Below, piece after piece: positions 21,483-33,938 of a DNA stretch of 64,000 bases (positions are counted from its first letter, which is position 1; each line of letters opens with the position of its first letter). The notes beneath the pieces are model-generated. The model was not told where the DNA came from. It ran no database searches and saw only the letters and a list, made by a program, of their open reading frames with translations. This DNA is from Allomyces macrogynus ATCC 38327 (taxonomy: Eukaryota > Blastocladiomycota > Blastocladiomycetes > Blastocladiales > Blastocladiaceae). The position numbers were made by a program, and so were the translations under genes. The stretch is from contig GG745353.1 in assembly GCA_000151295.1 (NCBI GenBank), forward strand, positions 730,879-794,878, read 5' to 3'.

Positions 21483-24400
21483 TCAGGGCATCTTGGCCAC
21501 CAAATCCACCAACCGCTTCAACCCAATCATCCACGCATCAAACTGGCTCACACTCAACTCCTGATGCACGCGCACCGCCGTCGCCCAATCGCGCTGCTCC
21601 ACGGCGCGCGCATACGTATGCAGTGCGGCCACCACCCCATCCGCCAACGTGCCCGCATTCAGCGCATCAAACAACTGGTTCATCCGGCGATCCACGTCCT
21701 CGACCAACCGCCGCTGCGCGGGGGCCGAACCGGCTTTCGCGCGCTGCAGTGCATTATTGAGCACTGTGAAGACCGGCATGTTCTCGGCAGTGATTCGCGA
21801 CCGGTCGCCTGCGGGCGGCGCCGCTGCCGCCGCGGCGGCAGCTGGGGGAGCGGCCGACGGTGGGCGCGGAGCAGGCGCTGCAGACGGCGGATGCGGCATG
21901 CCACCCATGGGCGGCGGAACCCCCGCGTACCCCTGCTGCGGTTGCTCCCTGCATGTGTGCGTCGACGGCGGGCTCGCGACGTTCCCACGGCCGGCGGCGG
22001 CGGCGGCCAGCAAGTGGTGCACGGGCGACGCTGCTTTGAGGCGGGACCGACATCCAACCCTGTTGGGGCGCGAACGCGGCATGCGGCGGAGCGGCGGTCG
22101 CCGGCGGGGGCGGCGGGAGCGGCATTGTCTGCACGGACGCGTGCGTGGGCGTCTGCGGCGCGCCGTACGGCCCCTGCGCCGCATTGGCGTACGGGTTGTA
22201 GGCGCCACCGTTCGCATTCGGGAACGGCGCGGGCACGGGCGCCGGCGGCGGCGCGAGCGGCTTGGTCGCGGGCGTCAGTGTACGCGCGGCGGCGGGGGGC
22301 GCGTCGTTCCACCCGGAATGCGGCGCCGGCGGGGTCGCGTTGCGCGGCGGCGGCGGGATCGGCGCGTTCGGCAGGGCACCGGCCATCGCGCCCATGTTAG
22401 CGTACGGGTTGGGTGTCGGGACCGTGGCGGCGGTCGGCGGCGGGACCATGAACCCGGCGCCGCCAACGGGCGTGGGTGGGGCGGGAGGGGCTGCCGTGGC
22501 GTACGGGTTGTAGGGTTGCGGCGGAACGACGCCGTAGGGCCCTGGCTGTGCGACGGGGACCGGGGGCGCGTAGGGGTTGACGGGCGGCTGTTGCGCAGCC
22601 GGAGCGGGAGGCGCATAGGGGTTGTACCCGTTGCCGTAGTAGCTCGTTTGCGGAGCACCCGGGTAGGCCTGCTGCTGCTGTTGCGGTGCCGCGACGGGCT
22701 GCTGCTGCTGCTGGACGGGCTCCGGGACTGGCTCGAGCGCGGGTGCGAGGAGCGGGCCGTTCACGTCAACGACCTCGTAGGGCAGCGCCGGGGCGTCGGC
22801 CACTTGCGACGCGCGCGGGAGCGCGCCGTGCACGCGGTGCTTGAGCAGCTGAATCGCCGTGCAGGTACGCTCCGGGACTCCCTCGGCCGCGGGCGACGCT
22901 GGCAGCTGCGTGAGGTACTTCCAGGCGACGGGCAGGTCGCCGGCGAGCGCAACGACATTGGCGTACTCGGCAAACACGGAGAGCAGGGCCTTGGGCAGCT
23001 GCGACACGCCAACGGCGGCCATGACGAGCGACGTCTGCTCAATCACATGGTGTAGCAACTGCGCGCGCTCGTCGCACTTGGGCCCCCACGTCGCGGCCGC
23101 CTGCAAAACGGGCGACGAGACCGTGTCATCGGCCATGTGCTGTGACCAAATCTGCACGAGCTGCTCGAGCCGACCACTCAAGAGGAAACTGATCACGGCG
23201 CCGAGTTCCTCGCCGCGCTGCAGGAGCTGGTCGCCGAGCTTGCCGGCCAGGTCAATCAGCTCGTCACCCTTGCAGTAGGTGAGCACGACAATCAGAATCT
23301 GCCGCCAATCAAATTGCGTCACGAGCAGGTTGTTCCACCGGCCAGCCACGACCGTGGCGATCAGCGCGTGCAGAGCCGCCGGGTGCCGCGCCAAGTAGGC
23401 GTCGCGCGTCTTGACAAACAGGTCGTGCCCGCCGCACGCCGCCAGGATCAGCGCCTCGGAGAACCGGTGCTGCGCGAGCGCCGCGTGCACGGCCTCGGTG
23501 TAGTCGCCGTGCAGGACCGCTTGGATCAGCGTGCCGTCGTCGGCATCGGTCGCGTCGGCCGGGATCGCGAGCGCCGTCGGCGCTGCGGTCTTGGCCTCTT
23601 CCGTTACCGCTGGCGCCTCGGCAGGCTTCTTGTCCTCGCCCTCAGCACTTTCACCACCCTCGACGGGGGCCGTGACACCATCGATGCCGTCAAACGCAGC
23701 AGCCAGCGCCGCCGCCGAGTCCGCAGCAGCAGCTGCAGCAGCCGCATCCGCCGCCGCGGCCGCAGCCGCCGCGTCCTCTGGGCTCGTGTACGGCGGAACC
23801 AGCGCGACCTGGTGCGCGCGCAGCTCCTCATCGAGCAAGCGCACGAGCGTGGTGCGTCCCTGCTCGGACTCGAACAAACTCTGAATGACCGTCCAGGTCA
23901 GCTTGCGTTTCGGGTTGGCCTCTTCCTCGACGCGCGTCTGCGCGAGCTTGGCCTGCGTGTTGCCCGCGAGCGCCTGCTGCAATTCCGTCGCCTGCGCGGC
24001 AAACTTACCCGTGATCTGCTTGACGACCACCTGCGACTGGTTCTTGGCCGTGACGTGCACGAGCCGCCCGCCAAACCCAAACGCGACCGAGCAGGGGCGC
24101 CGCATCCACTTGGGCGGCTGCTTGAGCGCGATCGTCGACGCGACGCTCGTCGCTGCGGGCGTGATGGCCGCAAACGGGTCATTGGCGACGGTCGTGGGCG
24201 ATGCCGGCGGCGCCGGTTCCGAGGGCAGCAGCGACTGGACCGTCACGGACCCGTCAAACGACGCGACCGAGAGCAGGTCCGGGTTGCGCGCACACCACTG
24301 CACGTCAAAGCACCAGTTGTTGGCGTGCGGCAGCTCGCCAATGATCTCGCCCTGCGCCGGGTTCCAGCAGAGCGTGCGGTTGTCCTTACCGCACGATAGC

Positions 24401-25522
24401 AGCAGGTCCGAGTCTTTTGGACACCAGGCGACCGAGAGAATTCCCTTGGTGTGGCCCTGCATCGTGCGCAGCGGCGCCGTCGCGTTGCGCAGATCCCACA
24501 TGAGAATGACGGGGTTGGCGTCGTCTTCAAGCGCCGTGACGAATTGCGTCGGCTAGCAGCAGCAGCGGCAGCAAGTCGAGCCGTCACGTCAGCAAATTTG
24601 TTCGCGACAGCCACCTCCACTTCCACGAGCATGCAAAAGCGCAAGTGAATACGAACCACATCGGGATGCCACGCGACAACCACCCCTTGGCGGCGCCCTC
24701 CTGCCGCGGCATTCGACCCAGCGGCATTCCACATCCCACCGGGCGCCGACGTAGGCGCGGCGAGCGAAAACACTTCGCGGCGGTTCTTCAAGTCCCACAC
24801 GACCGTAATCCCATTCGACGACGACGTCGCCAAGATATGCGGCACTGACCGGTTCCAGGCCAAGCAATTGACTTCCGACCCGGCGAGCCGCGGCGACTTG
24901 GTGGGTCCCGGCGAATACGGCGTCGCCGGGTTATTCATGTCCCAAATCAGAATCTCGCCTTCGCCCGCGCCGGTACCGAGCAGGTTGGGCTGGATCGCGT
25001 TAAAGTCGAGTCCGCGGACGGCGGCCGTGTGCGAGGTCGACCGGAAGAGCACCGGGTCCGGGCGCGTCGCGTCGACATCGTCGGCGCTGCCGTCGGGGCC
25101 GTGCAGCAGTGCATGCGGGTTGTAGAGCGCGAGTTCGCCGTTTTCAAGGCCGGCGGCGAGAATGCCGTTGGGTGCCGCGTCGGTGCAGAAGTTGGTCCAG
25201 GCGAGACGGTTGAATCTGGGAATACGATTGGGCAGCCACCAACGAGTGATCAGCACTTTGGCCGCGGATCGTGCGTGCCGCTGTTTCAACACTTGGCGAT
25301 CAAAACGCACCGCGCACTCGACGGGACGGACGCGACGGGCCGCAGCTCGTGCGAGTCGTCAAAGGGCACTTCAAACAGCTCGAGCGCAGACTGACTCGAG
25401 AAAGACGCGTCAAGCGCCCCGGCGACCGATCCGGTGGCAATGTACTGCGGGAACGACGACAGGTGCGGGAACGCAGGCGACCACGTCAAGGTCGCGGTGC
25501 GCGACAGCGTCTTGCGCGTCAT
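21483..25522 (-). CDS. SEC31: COPII outer-coat protein Sec31
   Basis: Exons: 25522-25311, 25215-24657, 24552-about 22030 and about 21944-21483, roughly 1251 aa. The last junction is tentative because several GT/AG pairs keep frame. Sec31 pairs with Sec13 to form the outer cage of COPII vesicles at ER exit sites. The N-terminus reads LSRTATLTWSP, then the WD40 propeller with LAAGLENGELALYNP, GEILIWDMNNP, HILATSSSNGITVVWDL, TMQGHTKGILSVAWCP and HANNWCFDVQWC. An Ala-rich insert, the alpha-solenoid and a long Pro/Ala/Gly/Gln-rich linker (about residues 750-1080) follow. A helical C-terminal domain ends SQFDAWMIGLKRLVDLVAKMP, like steroid-receptor RNA activator-type ends in Sec31. Length fits the family. 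Confidence 0.93.
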
Positions 25523-26161
25523 GGTGGAGATGCGGATCCGGTCGAGGGCAGCTTAGATGAAGGAGTTGTATGGGGGGAGCAGAGGCGCGTTGCGCTCCCA
25601 CAGCGGGCTTGATGGGGACGCGTGCAGTCGCTGCGATCGCGGCTCTTGGTGCGCGCAGGGAGCGGTGGGGCGGGTGCACGCGCGAATGCAGCAGGTCGGA
25701 TCGTGCGGTGCGGTACTGGTCCGTTGCCGCCGTGGTCGTCGTGTGTGGTGAGGGCGACTTGCCGGTGGCCGTGGAGGTGGTTGAAGATCACGGCGAGTGG
25801 CGAGCTTGGGCGACTTGGGCGACTGTGCCCAAAGCAAAAACGCTCCGACAGCCCGACAGCCCGACGTGTCGTTAACTGCCACGTCTCTCGACTTGGCACG
25901 TGCGACAGCGCCACTGGGGCCAAGGAAGCGTCCGGCGCGTCTTCTCACGCTCCTCAGGCTTGCTTTGGTCGTGTCGTGGCCGGCCGGCGCACCGTCCAGA
26001 ATGAAATGAAGAATGCAATGGCTTTATCAAGGCCGCGCCAGAAATGAAACGAAACCGCAGCATCTCTGCACCGCTACCAACACTCTCCACCCGCGCGCGC
26101 CCGGCGCACGCAGGCCCAGCCACCTCCAACAACAACACAAACCCAACACCACTTATAACAC
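25523..26161. other. SEC31 upstream region
   Basis: It lies between two minus-strand genes. Frames in several registers are open because of high GC, but none shows features. The SEC31 promoter should be here, along with the 3' UTR of the ATP-citrate lyase gene. Confidence 0.45.
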
Positions 26162-29100
26162 TTAGCTTGTACCCGCCGCCGACGCGAGAATGCGCGCCGA
26201 CTCGTCCTGCCCGACGAGGTACGAGATATCGTCCCACGGGTGGCGGTAGAGCCCCTGCTTGAGCCGCTTCTGGTCCAAGAAATGGCCAATGAACCCAATC
26301 GACCGGCCCAGCACAAACAGACCGTTGAGCGTGCCAATCTTGAGCACCTCGTCGGCCTCGTCGCGCGTAAATGCGCCCGAGTACCGCAACAGGTCGACAA
26401 ACAACACGCCAATCGCGCCGTCGACGTTCAGAATCAGGTTATCCTTCTTGGAGGTCGTAATCGCTTCGACGGCCAGCGCATAGTCAAGAATCGGCGTCGC
26501 CGGGAAACTCTTCTTGGCGTACTCCTTGATAATCTCGACGCGCAGGTCCGGGTTCGTGCGCGACTTGATCTTGTGGCCGATACCGAGAATCAGCTTGTTT
26601 TGCTTGCGCATCGAGTCCACAAACGCGCGTGGCGTCAGCGACCGGTCGTAGGCTGACGAGAATTGATCGGCGGCACCGTCGAGCGCACCACCGAACCGCT
26701 CGCCAATCGTCAACAGACCGGCACAGATCGACGAGACCAAGTCTTTCCCCGCACGCGCCGTCACGATCGTGTTGTGCGCGCCCGAGACGGCCGGGCCGTG
26801 ATCGGCCGTGAGCATCAGTACCATTTCGATAAACTTGCACGCGTAGTCGGGCAGCCGGCGCTTGAACCACAGCAGCGAGACGACACCGCCAATCCCAATA
26901 TTCTGCTTGAACACGTCCGAGATGGGCATGCCCGCGTACAACAGCTCCTGGCCACGGTCGTCGCAAATCGTCGAGACAAACGCCGCGGGTTTCCGAATCA
27001 GGCCCAATTCCTGCGCCCACGAGTAGTCAAGCGGGATCTTGGGCACTTCCGGCTCCGGCTGCGGAACGATCGTGCCCTTGTTGACGAGCTCCGTGTAAAC
27101 GCGGTGCAGGACCGCTGGCATGGCCTCGAACGTGTCGGGCACGTAGACACCCGCCTCCTTGAGCGCGCGGTTCTTGGCGACGGCCGTCTCCGAGTCCGAG
27201 TTGGCCAAGGCACCGGCATGCCCAAACTGCACCTCGGTCGTGAACATGGACGCGCAGGTACCAATGCACCAGGCGACGACGGGCTTGGTGATCTCGCCCG
27301 ACTTGACGGCCTTGGCAATCTCGTACTCTTCCACGCCACCCACTTCGCCGAGCAAGACCATGATAGCGACTTTCGGGTCGTGCTGGAACCGGCGCAGATG
27401 GTCGATGAACGTCGACCCCGGGTACCGGTCGCCACCAATCGCGACGCCCTCGTAGACGCCGTTGGTCGTGCGCGAAATAATGTTGTTGAGCTCGTTCGAC
27501 ATGCCGCCCGACTTGGACACGTAGGCCACCGATCCGGGGCGGTAGAGCTTGCTTGCGACGATGTTGTCCATCATCCCGCCCGTGTTCCCAATCTTGAAGC
27601 AGCCCGGCTTGATCCCACCGACCGTGGCTGGCCCAATAATCAGGACCCCCTTTTCCGCAGCCGCATGCAGCAACTGCCGCGCGCGGCGCTCCGGCACGCC
27701 CTCGGCAATAATCGCAATCGTCTTGATCTGCGGGCACTTGAGCAATTCGAGCGTCGAGTCATAGACCGACCGGCACGACGCAAAGTTGACCACCGTGTCC
27801 ACCTCCGGGTGCTCCTTGACCGCCGCGGCCACCGACTGGAAGACCGGCACGAGCGTCTCCTGGGTACCCCAGTAGAATTTCTGGACATGCGACCCGCCAA
27901 ACGGATAGATCATGGCGGCCACCGAGGGCACGGCACGCTGGCACATGAAGTCAAAGTCGAGCATGCCCTGCACGGCGCGCGGCTGCATCCCATAGACAAA
28001 TGCGCGCGTGCGGTTCGTGAACGGCGCGTCTCGCGTCGCCGCGGGGGCGGTTGCGTGCGCGTCCGGGAAGTGCGCGGTGCCCTTGGGTCCACGCGCGACC
28101 TCAACGGGCTTGGCGGCCGCGCCGGGGGGCTTGGCGGCCTCGACGGTCGGCGACGACGCCGCGGTCTTAGGCGCGGCGCCGAGCGGGTCGTACGACGCGC
28201 GCGACGCGCCTTGAAGTTCCGGGGCGCCGTCGAGCGACGGCATCTTGCCCGTCAGCGCGAGCGGGACAATCGCGGTAATGTGCGTCTCGGGCCCAAACAC
28301 GTGCATTTCAATCCCGAGCGTCGCGGCCAGCTGGCGAATCAGTTTGAGCCCCTCTTGCCAGTTCGGGCCGGCACGGCGCACAAACACGCGCACCTGGTGC
28401 GCCTGCAGCAACTTCTGGAACTCGCCGAGCGCGCGGGCAATGCCCTTGAACGTGGACGCGACATTGGTGAAGTTGGCAATCCCGCCGCCGACAATTAGGA
28501 CCTTTCCATCCTTGCGCGGCGCGCCGCGCGTCATCAAGTCAAGGACCGTGCGCGCGTACTCGTATGTCTGCGTCTCCGTCGGCGCACCCGAGTACTCGCC
28601 GTAGTTGGCGAGCTCGTGCGCATAACCGAGCGCGGCAATCGCGTCCGAGTAGACGACCGACGCGCCACCACCGGCGACCATGGTCCAGATCTTGCCGTGC
28701 GGGTTGAGCACGGTTAGCTTGAGCGAGGCGCCCGTCTTGGCGTCGAGTTCGGCAATGTAGGCTTCTTCCTTGGTCATTTCACGGCCAAACGGCGCCGGGA
28801 ACTCGATGGGCGGACCGGTCAAGTCATCGACGGTCGTGGGGGAGCCAGGCGTGGCATTCGCGGCGCGGCGCACGAGTTCGGGCGCCTGGCCGAGCGCCTT
28901 GGACCACTTGGTCCCGCACTCGAATTCGGCCGTCTGGTCGAGCTTGGCGGCCAGGTCGAGGTAATGAATTTCGACGGTCTCGCCCTTGCGGATAACGACG
29001 AGCGGGTTGATTTCGAGGTAGGTGAACTGGCAGTCGGCGTAGACGGCGTAGAGCCGCGCAATGAATTCGGCGAGCACGGCCTTGGTGTGGTTGTCGGCGA

Positions 29101-29924
29101 CATCGGCGAGGAGCTCGGTGCGCACGGCCACGTCCGGGTAGGCGGCGAGCACGGGGACCAGAATACGGCGCGCGTGCGCATCCACGTCGCCAATGTCGAC
29201 GCCGCCCTTGGTCGAGTAGTAGATCAGATCGCCCTGCCGCGTCGCCTGGATGCACACGTAGTGTTCCTCGGGGCCCTGGTGCGGGACGAACCGCTCGATC
29301 AGGAAGTGCGTCAGGACGCCCGACGTGTGCTCGACCTACATCGATTCAACAAGCGGAGAATTCACGGTCAGCAATCAGGTCATGGTCGTGCCAATGCGAT
29401 CACTTTCGGCACGGCAGCGACGGGAACGGGACGTCGGGTCGGATCGTCTTCGCTCGCCGCTCTCCATCACATCTCGTCGCGGTCACGTTTCTCTGACCAC
29501 ACCGACCACGCCGACGCGCTCCCACAAAAAAAAAAAAAGGAGAAACCCATCGCAAACGTACCTGACACGGCTTCCCCGCGCGTTCAATCACCCACTTGCG
29601 CGCGTTTTCCCAGTCGAGGTTCAACCCGAGCAAACCCGCCTTGCCGCGGCGCTTGATCAGCATATCGGGCTTGACCACGAGCTTCTCGGTCTTGACCCAC
29701 GGGTGCACCGCGGCGGCACGGTCGAGCGCTTGCGAGACGACGGCAACGCGCTCCGACTCGGACGTGTAGGCTGCCGGCACGCTCACGGTCGCGAGCAGCG
29801 GGTGGCCCAACGCGGCCGGATCGAATTTCGAGGCCACGACGGCACCCGCAGGGAGCGGCGCGCGGGACAGGTGGTAGGCGAGGACATGCTTGCCGTGGAA
29901 TTCGCGAATGGCCTTGGCGGACAT
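26162..29924 (-). CDS. ATP-citrate lyase, single-chain
   Basis: Exons 29924-29562 and 29335-26162, 1178 aa. It cleaves cytosolic citrate with ATP and CoA to acetyl-CoA and oxaloacetate, feeding lipid synthesis and acetylation. All modules are on one chain: ATP-grasp from the N-terminus ([40 protein letters not shown]), the citrate-binding segment ([16 protein letters not shown]), a low-complexity linker near residue 520, the CoA-ligase domain ([20 protein letters not shown]), the phosphohistidine loop [15 protein letters not shown] near 826, and the citrate-synthase-like end ([29 protein letters not shown]). Length is close to animal ACLY, with a somewhat longer linker. The 226-bp intron contains a poly-T run on the coding strand. 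Ascomycetes split this enzyme into two genes. Confidence 0.97.
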
Positions 29925-32404
29925 GGTGGCGGGAAGCGAGGGCCAAGGAGGAGCGAGAGACGGCGGCGCAATGGGCGGGCGCAGGCTTTATGAAGGAATC
30001 GCGGGGGAGAGAACTGTCAGTCGCGTCCGTCTCCAGAGGAAGTAACTGCAGACGGCGCTACGGGCAAGGAAACGCGTGCGCTTGCAGGACCGGCCAAAAA
30101 GGCAGTGTTGCGTCGCATCGTGCTCGTGGTCGCGCTCGTGCTCGTGCTCGTGCACGGCACGCGTGCGACCACCAACGATCTCGCCAAATTGCACGACGCT
30201 CACTCAGCCCAAAGAAGACGCATCGCGCGCGGCAGGTCACGGCCTCTCTGACCGTGAAAGACGCGCGACGAGTGCGAGCACGACCACGCGCTGTCGCCCA
30301 TCTGCGAGCTTTTGATCCGGATGCCCCGCAGCGACGGATCAGAGGAGAACCAGAAGAGAGAAAATCGCGCGCACCTTTTGGTCGGGCGGCACAAGTGATA
30401 CGGCGCGCCGGCAAAAATGGAAATATACAGAGGTCGACGAGCGGATTCGTGCAGCGAGACGCGGCACAAGCCAAGGAGATCACAGCAGCGGTCCTGCACA
30501 GGCAACAGCAGGGACGGGTCCAAAAACGAGATCAAAGTCGAGGGCTCGAGACGCGACGAGCTAGAGCCGCAAGAGCAAGGTGAGGGAGGAAGATTCGGAG
30601 CAGGCCGGAATGCGCGACGGGGGCTGGCGCTTTTATACTTGCGGCGGAGCCCGCAGTGGTTGGTGGTCGGTCGTGGCCGCGAAGTGGTGGTGGTCGCGCT
30701 CGGGTCGCGTGGGACGACCGGCTCAGCTTGTCGAGCATGCTTCTTGGATTTTCGGCACGACACGGCCCCCACTCCCCACCATCGGCCGGCCCACGTCGCA
30801 GATCCCCGTCGCCCTTCTACGGCCGGCCAAAATGGTCTTGCGTGCCAAGCGTCTCTGCGCGCGTGGGTGTGCGCGGCAAAGTGGGTTCGAAATCAGTGGC
30901 GGCCACCCACGCAAGCACGCGACTTCGACTCGCCAGCATGATGGAATGATCCCACTTTGTTGGTCGTGGTTGTTTTCACCCACCCAAAAACCACTCATGC
31001 TTCCCGCTTGGGGGAAATGCTGCAAGACGCGCTCCGCCAACAGAAGGGCGGGGGAAGCGGCAGCGGCGAACGATAACGCTGACAACGCAATCCAAGGGCT
31101 GGCAGGCTCCAACACGTCGCCGTTCAGCGATTCCGCCGCTCAATGTAACGCGCCGCAACGTGCCCAGTCGCGTGGCGGTCGCTGGCCCAGGATCCAAAGG
31201 CGATCACCTCCCTGATCTCGTCCCCCCCAAAGCCTGGCGCGCCGCCGAACGAAGGTCGTCGGCCATCACACGCGCAGCCAACCATGATCCACCGTGGTAG
31301 ACGCGACCAACGTGTCGAGCTGCTGTAAGTCTCAGGTCGTCGACGTGCCGCCCGGATCATGTCGGTCGCGCTCACCCATGAATGCACCAACTTGCGCTTC
31401 CTCGGGGACGGTTACGCCATGGACAAGAGTTCTTGGATAATATCTCCGCGACGTCGACGGCGCAATCGATCCCAACACGAACAAAAACAGTGGGGGTTTG
31501 TCCGCCAGGACGTGGCGGAAAGGAACCCAACGAGCCCAAGCATGAAGGCGGCCAATCAAAATTCGGACCTGCTGGTGCATTTTCTCAAGTTTGCGGCGAA
31601 CAAAGGTTTTGGGTTGCAGACGTCGGCAAAAAACAACAGCAGCGGAGCGCATTTATTCTTGCACGCGACCAAATAACATTGCCGACGACCTGAATGAAAC
31701 GCATGCGGGTGCGCGAAGGCAGGCACGCGCATGGGTCATATCTTTTTCTCCATGGAGAGCGGACGGATGGTGGGCTGACTCCGCGAGAGACCATGATCAA
31801 AGCGGATCAGCATGCATTCGGGACCAAGGGGTGCAAGTGAGGACCGTGTGGTCATAGGGACAAACAAGCACGAACATGACGAGCTGACCGATCCCCAGCT
31901 CGGCTGACTGCGAGCAAGTTTATGCCATCGTGCGCCGTCTTGATTCTTTTGGAGACGAAACTCTGTGGCCGGCTCGGTGCCTGCCAGCTTCACCCATTCG
32001 CATCGTGGCAGCTTGTTGGGGCATGCTGAAGAGGGTACGGAACGGGTGGAGGGCGTGGATCACGAGCAAGACGACCGAGCAAGACCGAGCAAGACGCTCT
32101 GGCCAGCGACAGTTCCCGGCGCCCACTTCAGGAGCTCAGAGACCATGACTTATCAAAACGCTGCGACGCATTTCGATTTCAGTGCGGTTACTGACAGCTT
32201 GGCTAGTCGCGCAATCGAGGACAAAAACGCGCGGCGACCGCAACCCCCAGTCACAATGGTCAATGATCGTGCCCTGCCGGATGTGCTGTACTTCATTGAG
32301 GGTGCTGAATGGGACGCAGTGCCAGCCAACAAGAACAGATCGCGGTCTCTAGGATATGTACACACCGCCAGCGACGCCTGCTGCAACCCCGATCCACACG
32401 TTCG
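29925..32404. other. Gene-poor 2.5-kb region
   Basis: It lies upstream of the ATP-citrate lyase start and downstream of the NCS-1-like stop codon. Open frames of 60-210 codons exist on both strands (for example 30200-30772 minus and 30580-31215 plus). They overlap each other, have no family signatures and show no consistent splice partners. I found no tRNA or rRNA-like element and no strong repeat. The first few hundred bases should hold the ATP-citrate lyase promoter. Confidence 0.5.
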
Positions 32405-33547
32405 TCAAACCATGCCCTCGTACATGCTGAGCGCTTGCAGCAGCACGGGTTGCGCGCGTGCAGCAGACATGAATTCGCCGAGCCCGACTCGGCCGTCACC
32501 GTTCCGGTCCATGACAGCAAACAGGTAATCGACGCGCTGCGCAAGCGCCAAGTCGCGTGCCGGGCCAGGGTCGGGCAACGGCAAAGCTGCCGCTGGTGTC
32601 GGTGCAGCATCCCGTATGGACCGCGCCGGTTCTTGAAACGACACATGGTGCCTTTGTCGTTGCTGCGCCGCCGCCGGGTCCATGGCACCGTGCAGCCACC
32701 CTCCGTCGGTCGAGACGGGCGCGCTGGCCGAGACGGTGAGCGGAACGGCCGGTGGCGGTGCGAGCGTGGACGGATCCAGCGTTCCCGATGCGGTCGTTGT
32801 TGCCGACGACGGAGGCGGTCTTGCGTACGACGTTGCGAGCGGGCCCAGCATCGCGTCGAGTGCCTGGACCACAGCCAGGACTTCGTCGCGCGAGATCAGG
32901 CCATCGTCGTTCACGTCGTAGAGGCGGAATGCCCAGTGCAGACGGTCGTCCGCAGCCACATGGCCCGTGCGCGACGTGATTGCAAGCGCTTGCACAAACT
33001 CGCGAAATTGGACGAGACCGTCACGGTCCGTATCGAGCACGGCAAACATGCGGTCGGCAAAGGCGCGCGCGTCGCCAAACGGGAAGAAGCGCGCGTACAT
33101 GGCGCGTAACGCTGCACGGTCGAGTGCTGGCTGCAGATGCTGCGTGGCGTGGTGGTGTGGCATCGACAGGTGCACGTGCGATGCAGAATGCGCGGTTGGC
33201 GGGAGTGCATCGAGCGAGCCATTCGTAGATGACGCGTCGGTTGAGTTGGTGCCGCGAGGAGCGCCAGCAGCGACGGCTCGCGCGGCAGCAGCGGCAACTG
33301 ACGCGTCCGAGTCGGTCGTGGCCGAGCTTGATGCACGCAGGCGCGCGGCATGACCGCGGGCCGGGGCCGAAGCCGACGTGGCGGCACGGTCGCGGCCATT
33401 GGGGTAGTGCGGGTGCGCGTGCGCGGTGCAGGCCTTGACAAAGGCGTCATACCACTGCAGCAGCTGCTTTTCGGTAAAGTGCGTGTCCTTGACGAGCGCG
33501 GCAAGCTCGTCCTTGGAGGGCCTTGGGCGCGACTTGGCGTGGCCCAT
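32405..33547 (-). CDS. NCS-1/frequenin-type calcium sensor with inserts
   Basis: 380-aa ORF. The start at 33547 (MGHAKSRPRPS) gives the N-myristoylation context MGxxxS/R of the family; upstream in-frame codons continue to 33877 but lack this. Recognisable blocks: DTHFTEKQLLQWYDAFVKAC, MYARFFPFGDARAFADRMF, EF-hand 2 DTDRDGLVQFREFVQAL, EF-hand 3 DVNDDGLISRDE, EF-hand 4 DRNGDGRVGLGEFM and the C-terminus LLQALSMYEGMV. EF-hand 1 is degenerate, as in all NCS proteins. Normal NCS-1 is about 190 aa. Here a Ser/Ala/His-rich insert of about 85 residues follows the first helix, and another of about 80 lies between EF3 and EF4. In yeast, Frq1 activates the PI4-kinase Pik1. Divergent from the RhoGEF gene. 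Confidence 0.88.
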   Translation of the reverse strand: MGHAKSRPRPSKDELAALVKDTHFTEKQLLQWYDAFVKACTAHAHPHYPNGRDRAATSASAPARGHAARLRASSSATTDSDASVAAAAARAVAAGAPRGTNSTDASSTNGSLDALPPTAHSASHVHLSMPHHHATQHLQPALDRAALRAMYARFFPFGDARAFADRMFAVLDTDRDGLVQFREFVQALAITSRTGHVAADDRLHWAFRLYDVNDDGLISRDEVLAVVQALDAMLGPLATSYARPPPSSATTTASGTLDPSTLAPPPAVPLTVSASAPVSTDGGWLHGAMDPAAAQQRQRHHVSFQEPARSIRDAAPTPAAALPLPDPGPARDLALAQRVDYLFAVMDRNGDGRVGLGEFMSAARAQPVLLQALSMYEGMV

Positions 33548-33625
33548 GGTCGTGCGACTGGATTGCAGCAAGAATGAATTGGGGCCACTGGTGTGTTTGT
33601 GCTCGTTGTGTTGGTTGCAGCAGCA

Positions 33626-33667
<42 letters not shown>

Positions 33668-33938
33668 TTGGTGGTGGAATGGTGCCGGCGCCAGCACTGG
33701 ACGAGGCGGTGGACGGCCAAGTCTGGGTTGGCGTGGAAATAGGTTAGGTTTGCAACCAGGCACCCCCGCCACCACCACGGTCCACCATCCACCAACTGCG
33801 CCCCGACAACGACCGCACCGACAGCGACGGCAACGACGATCGCAGCACTCCAACTCGTGCACCAAGACTGCCCGCACTCGACCGGGGAACTCTCGTCCAC
33901 TCTACGATGCGCCGCGCGCCGACTCTGCTGCCCGCACC
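33548..33938. promoter_or_regulatory. Divergent promoter, NCS-1 / RhoGEF
   Basis: The 391 bp between two divergent start codons. It holds a perfect (CGT)12 trinucleotide repeat at 33631-33667, 85-120 bp upstream of the NCS-1 ATG, within open frame but outside the conserved protein. Confidence 0.6.

Noticed and set aside
21649..24399. Long + strand frames of 361-468 codons
   Set aside because: Antisense shadows of SEC31; repetitive Arg/Gly-rich translation without family features.
26663..28498. 611-codon + strand open frame
   Set aside because: It is the exact antisense of the ATP-citrate lyase CDS and has the Arg/Asp/His-rich composition typical of GC-rich shadow frames.
30200..30772. 190-codon minus-strand ORF in the gene-poor region
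   Set aside because: It overlaps other frames of similar length and has a Ser/Arg/Pro-rich translation without motifs or splice partners.
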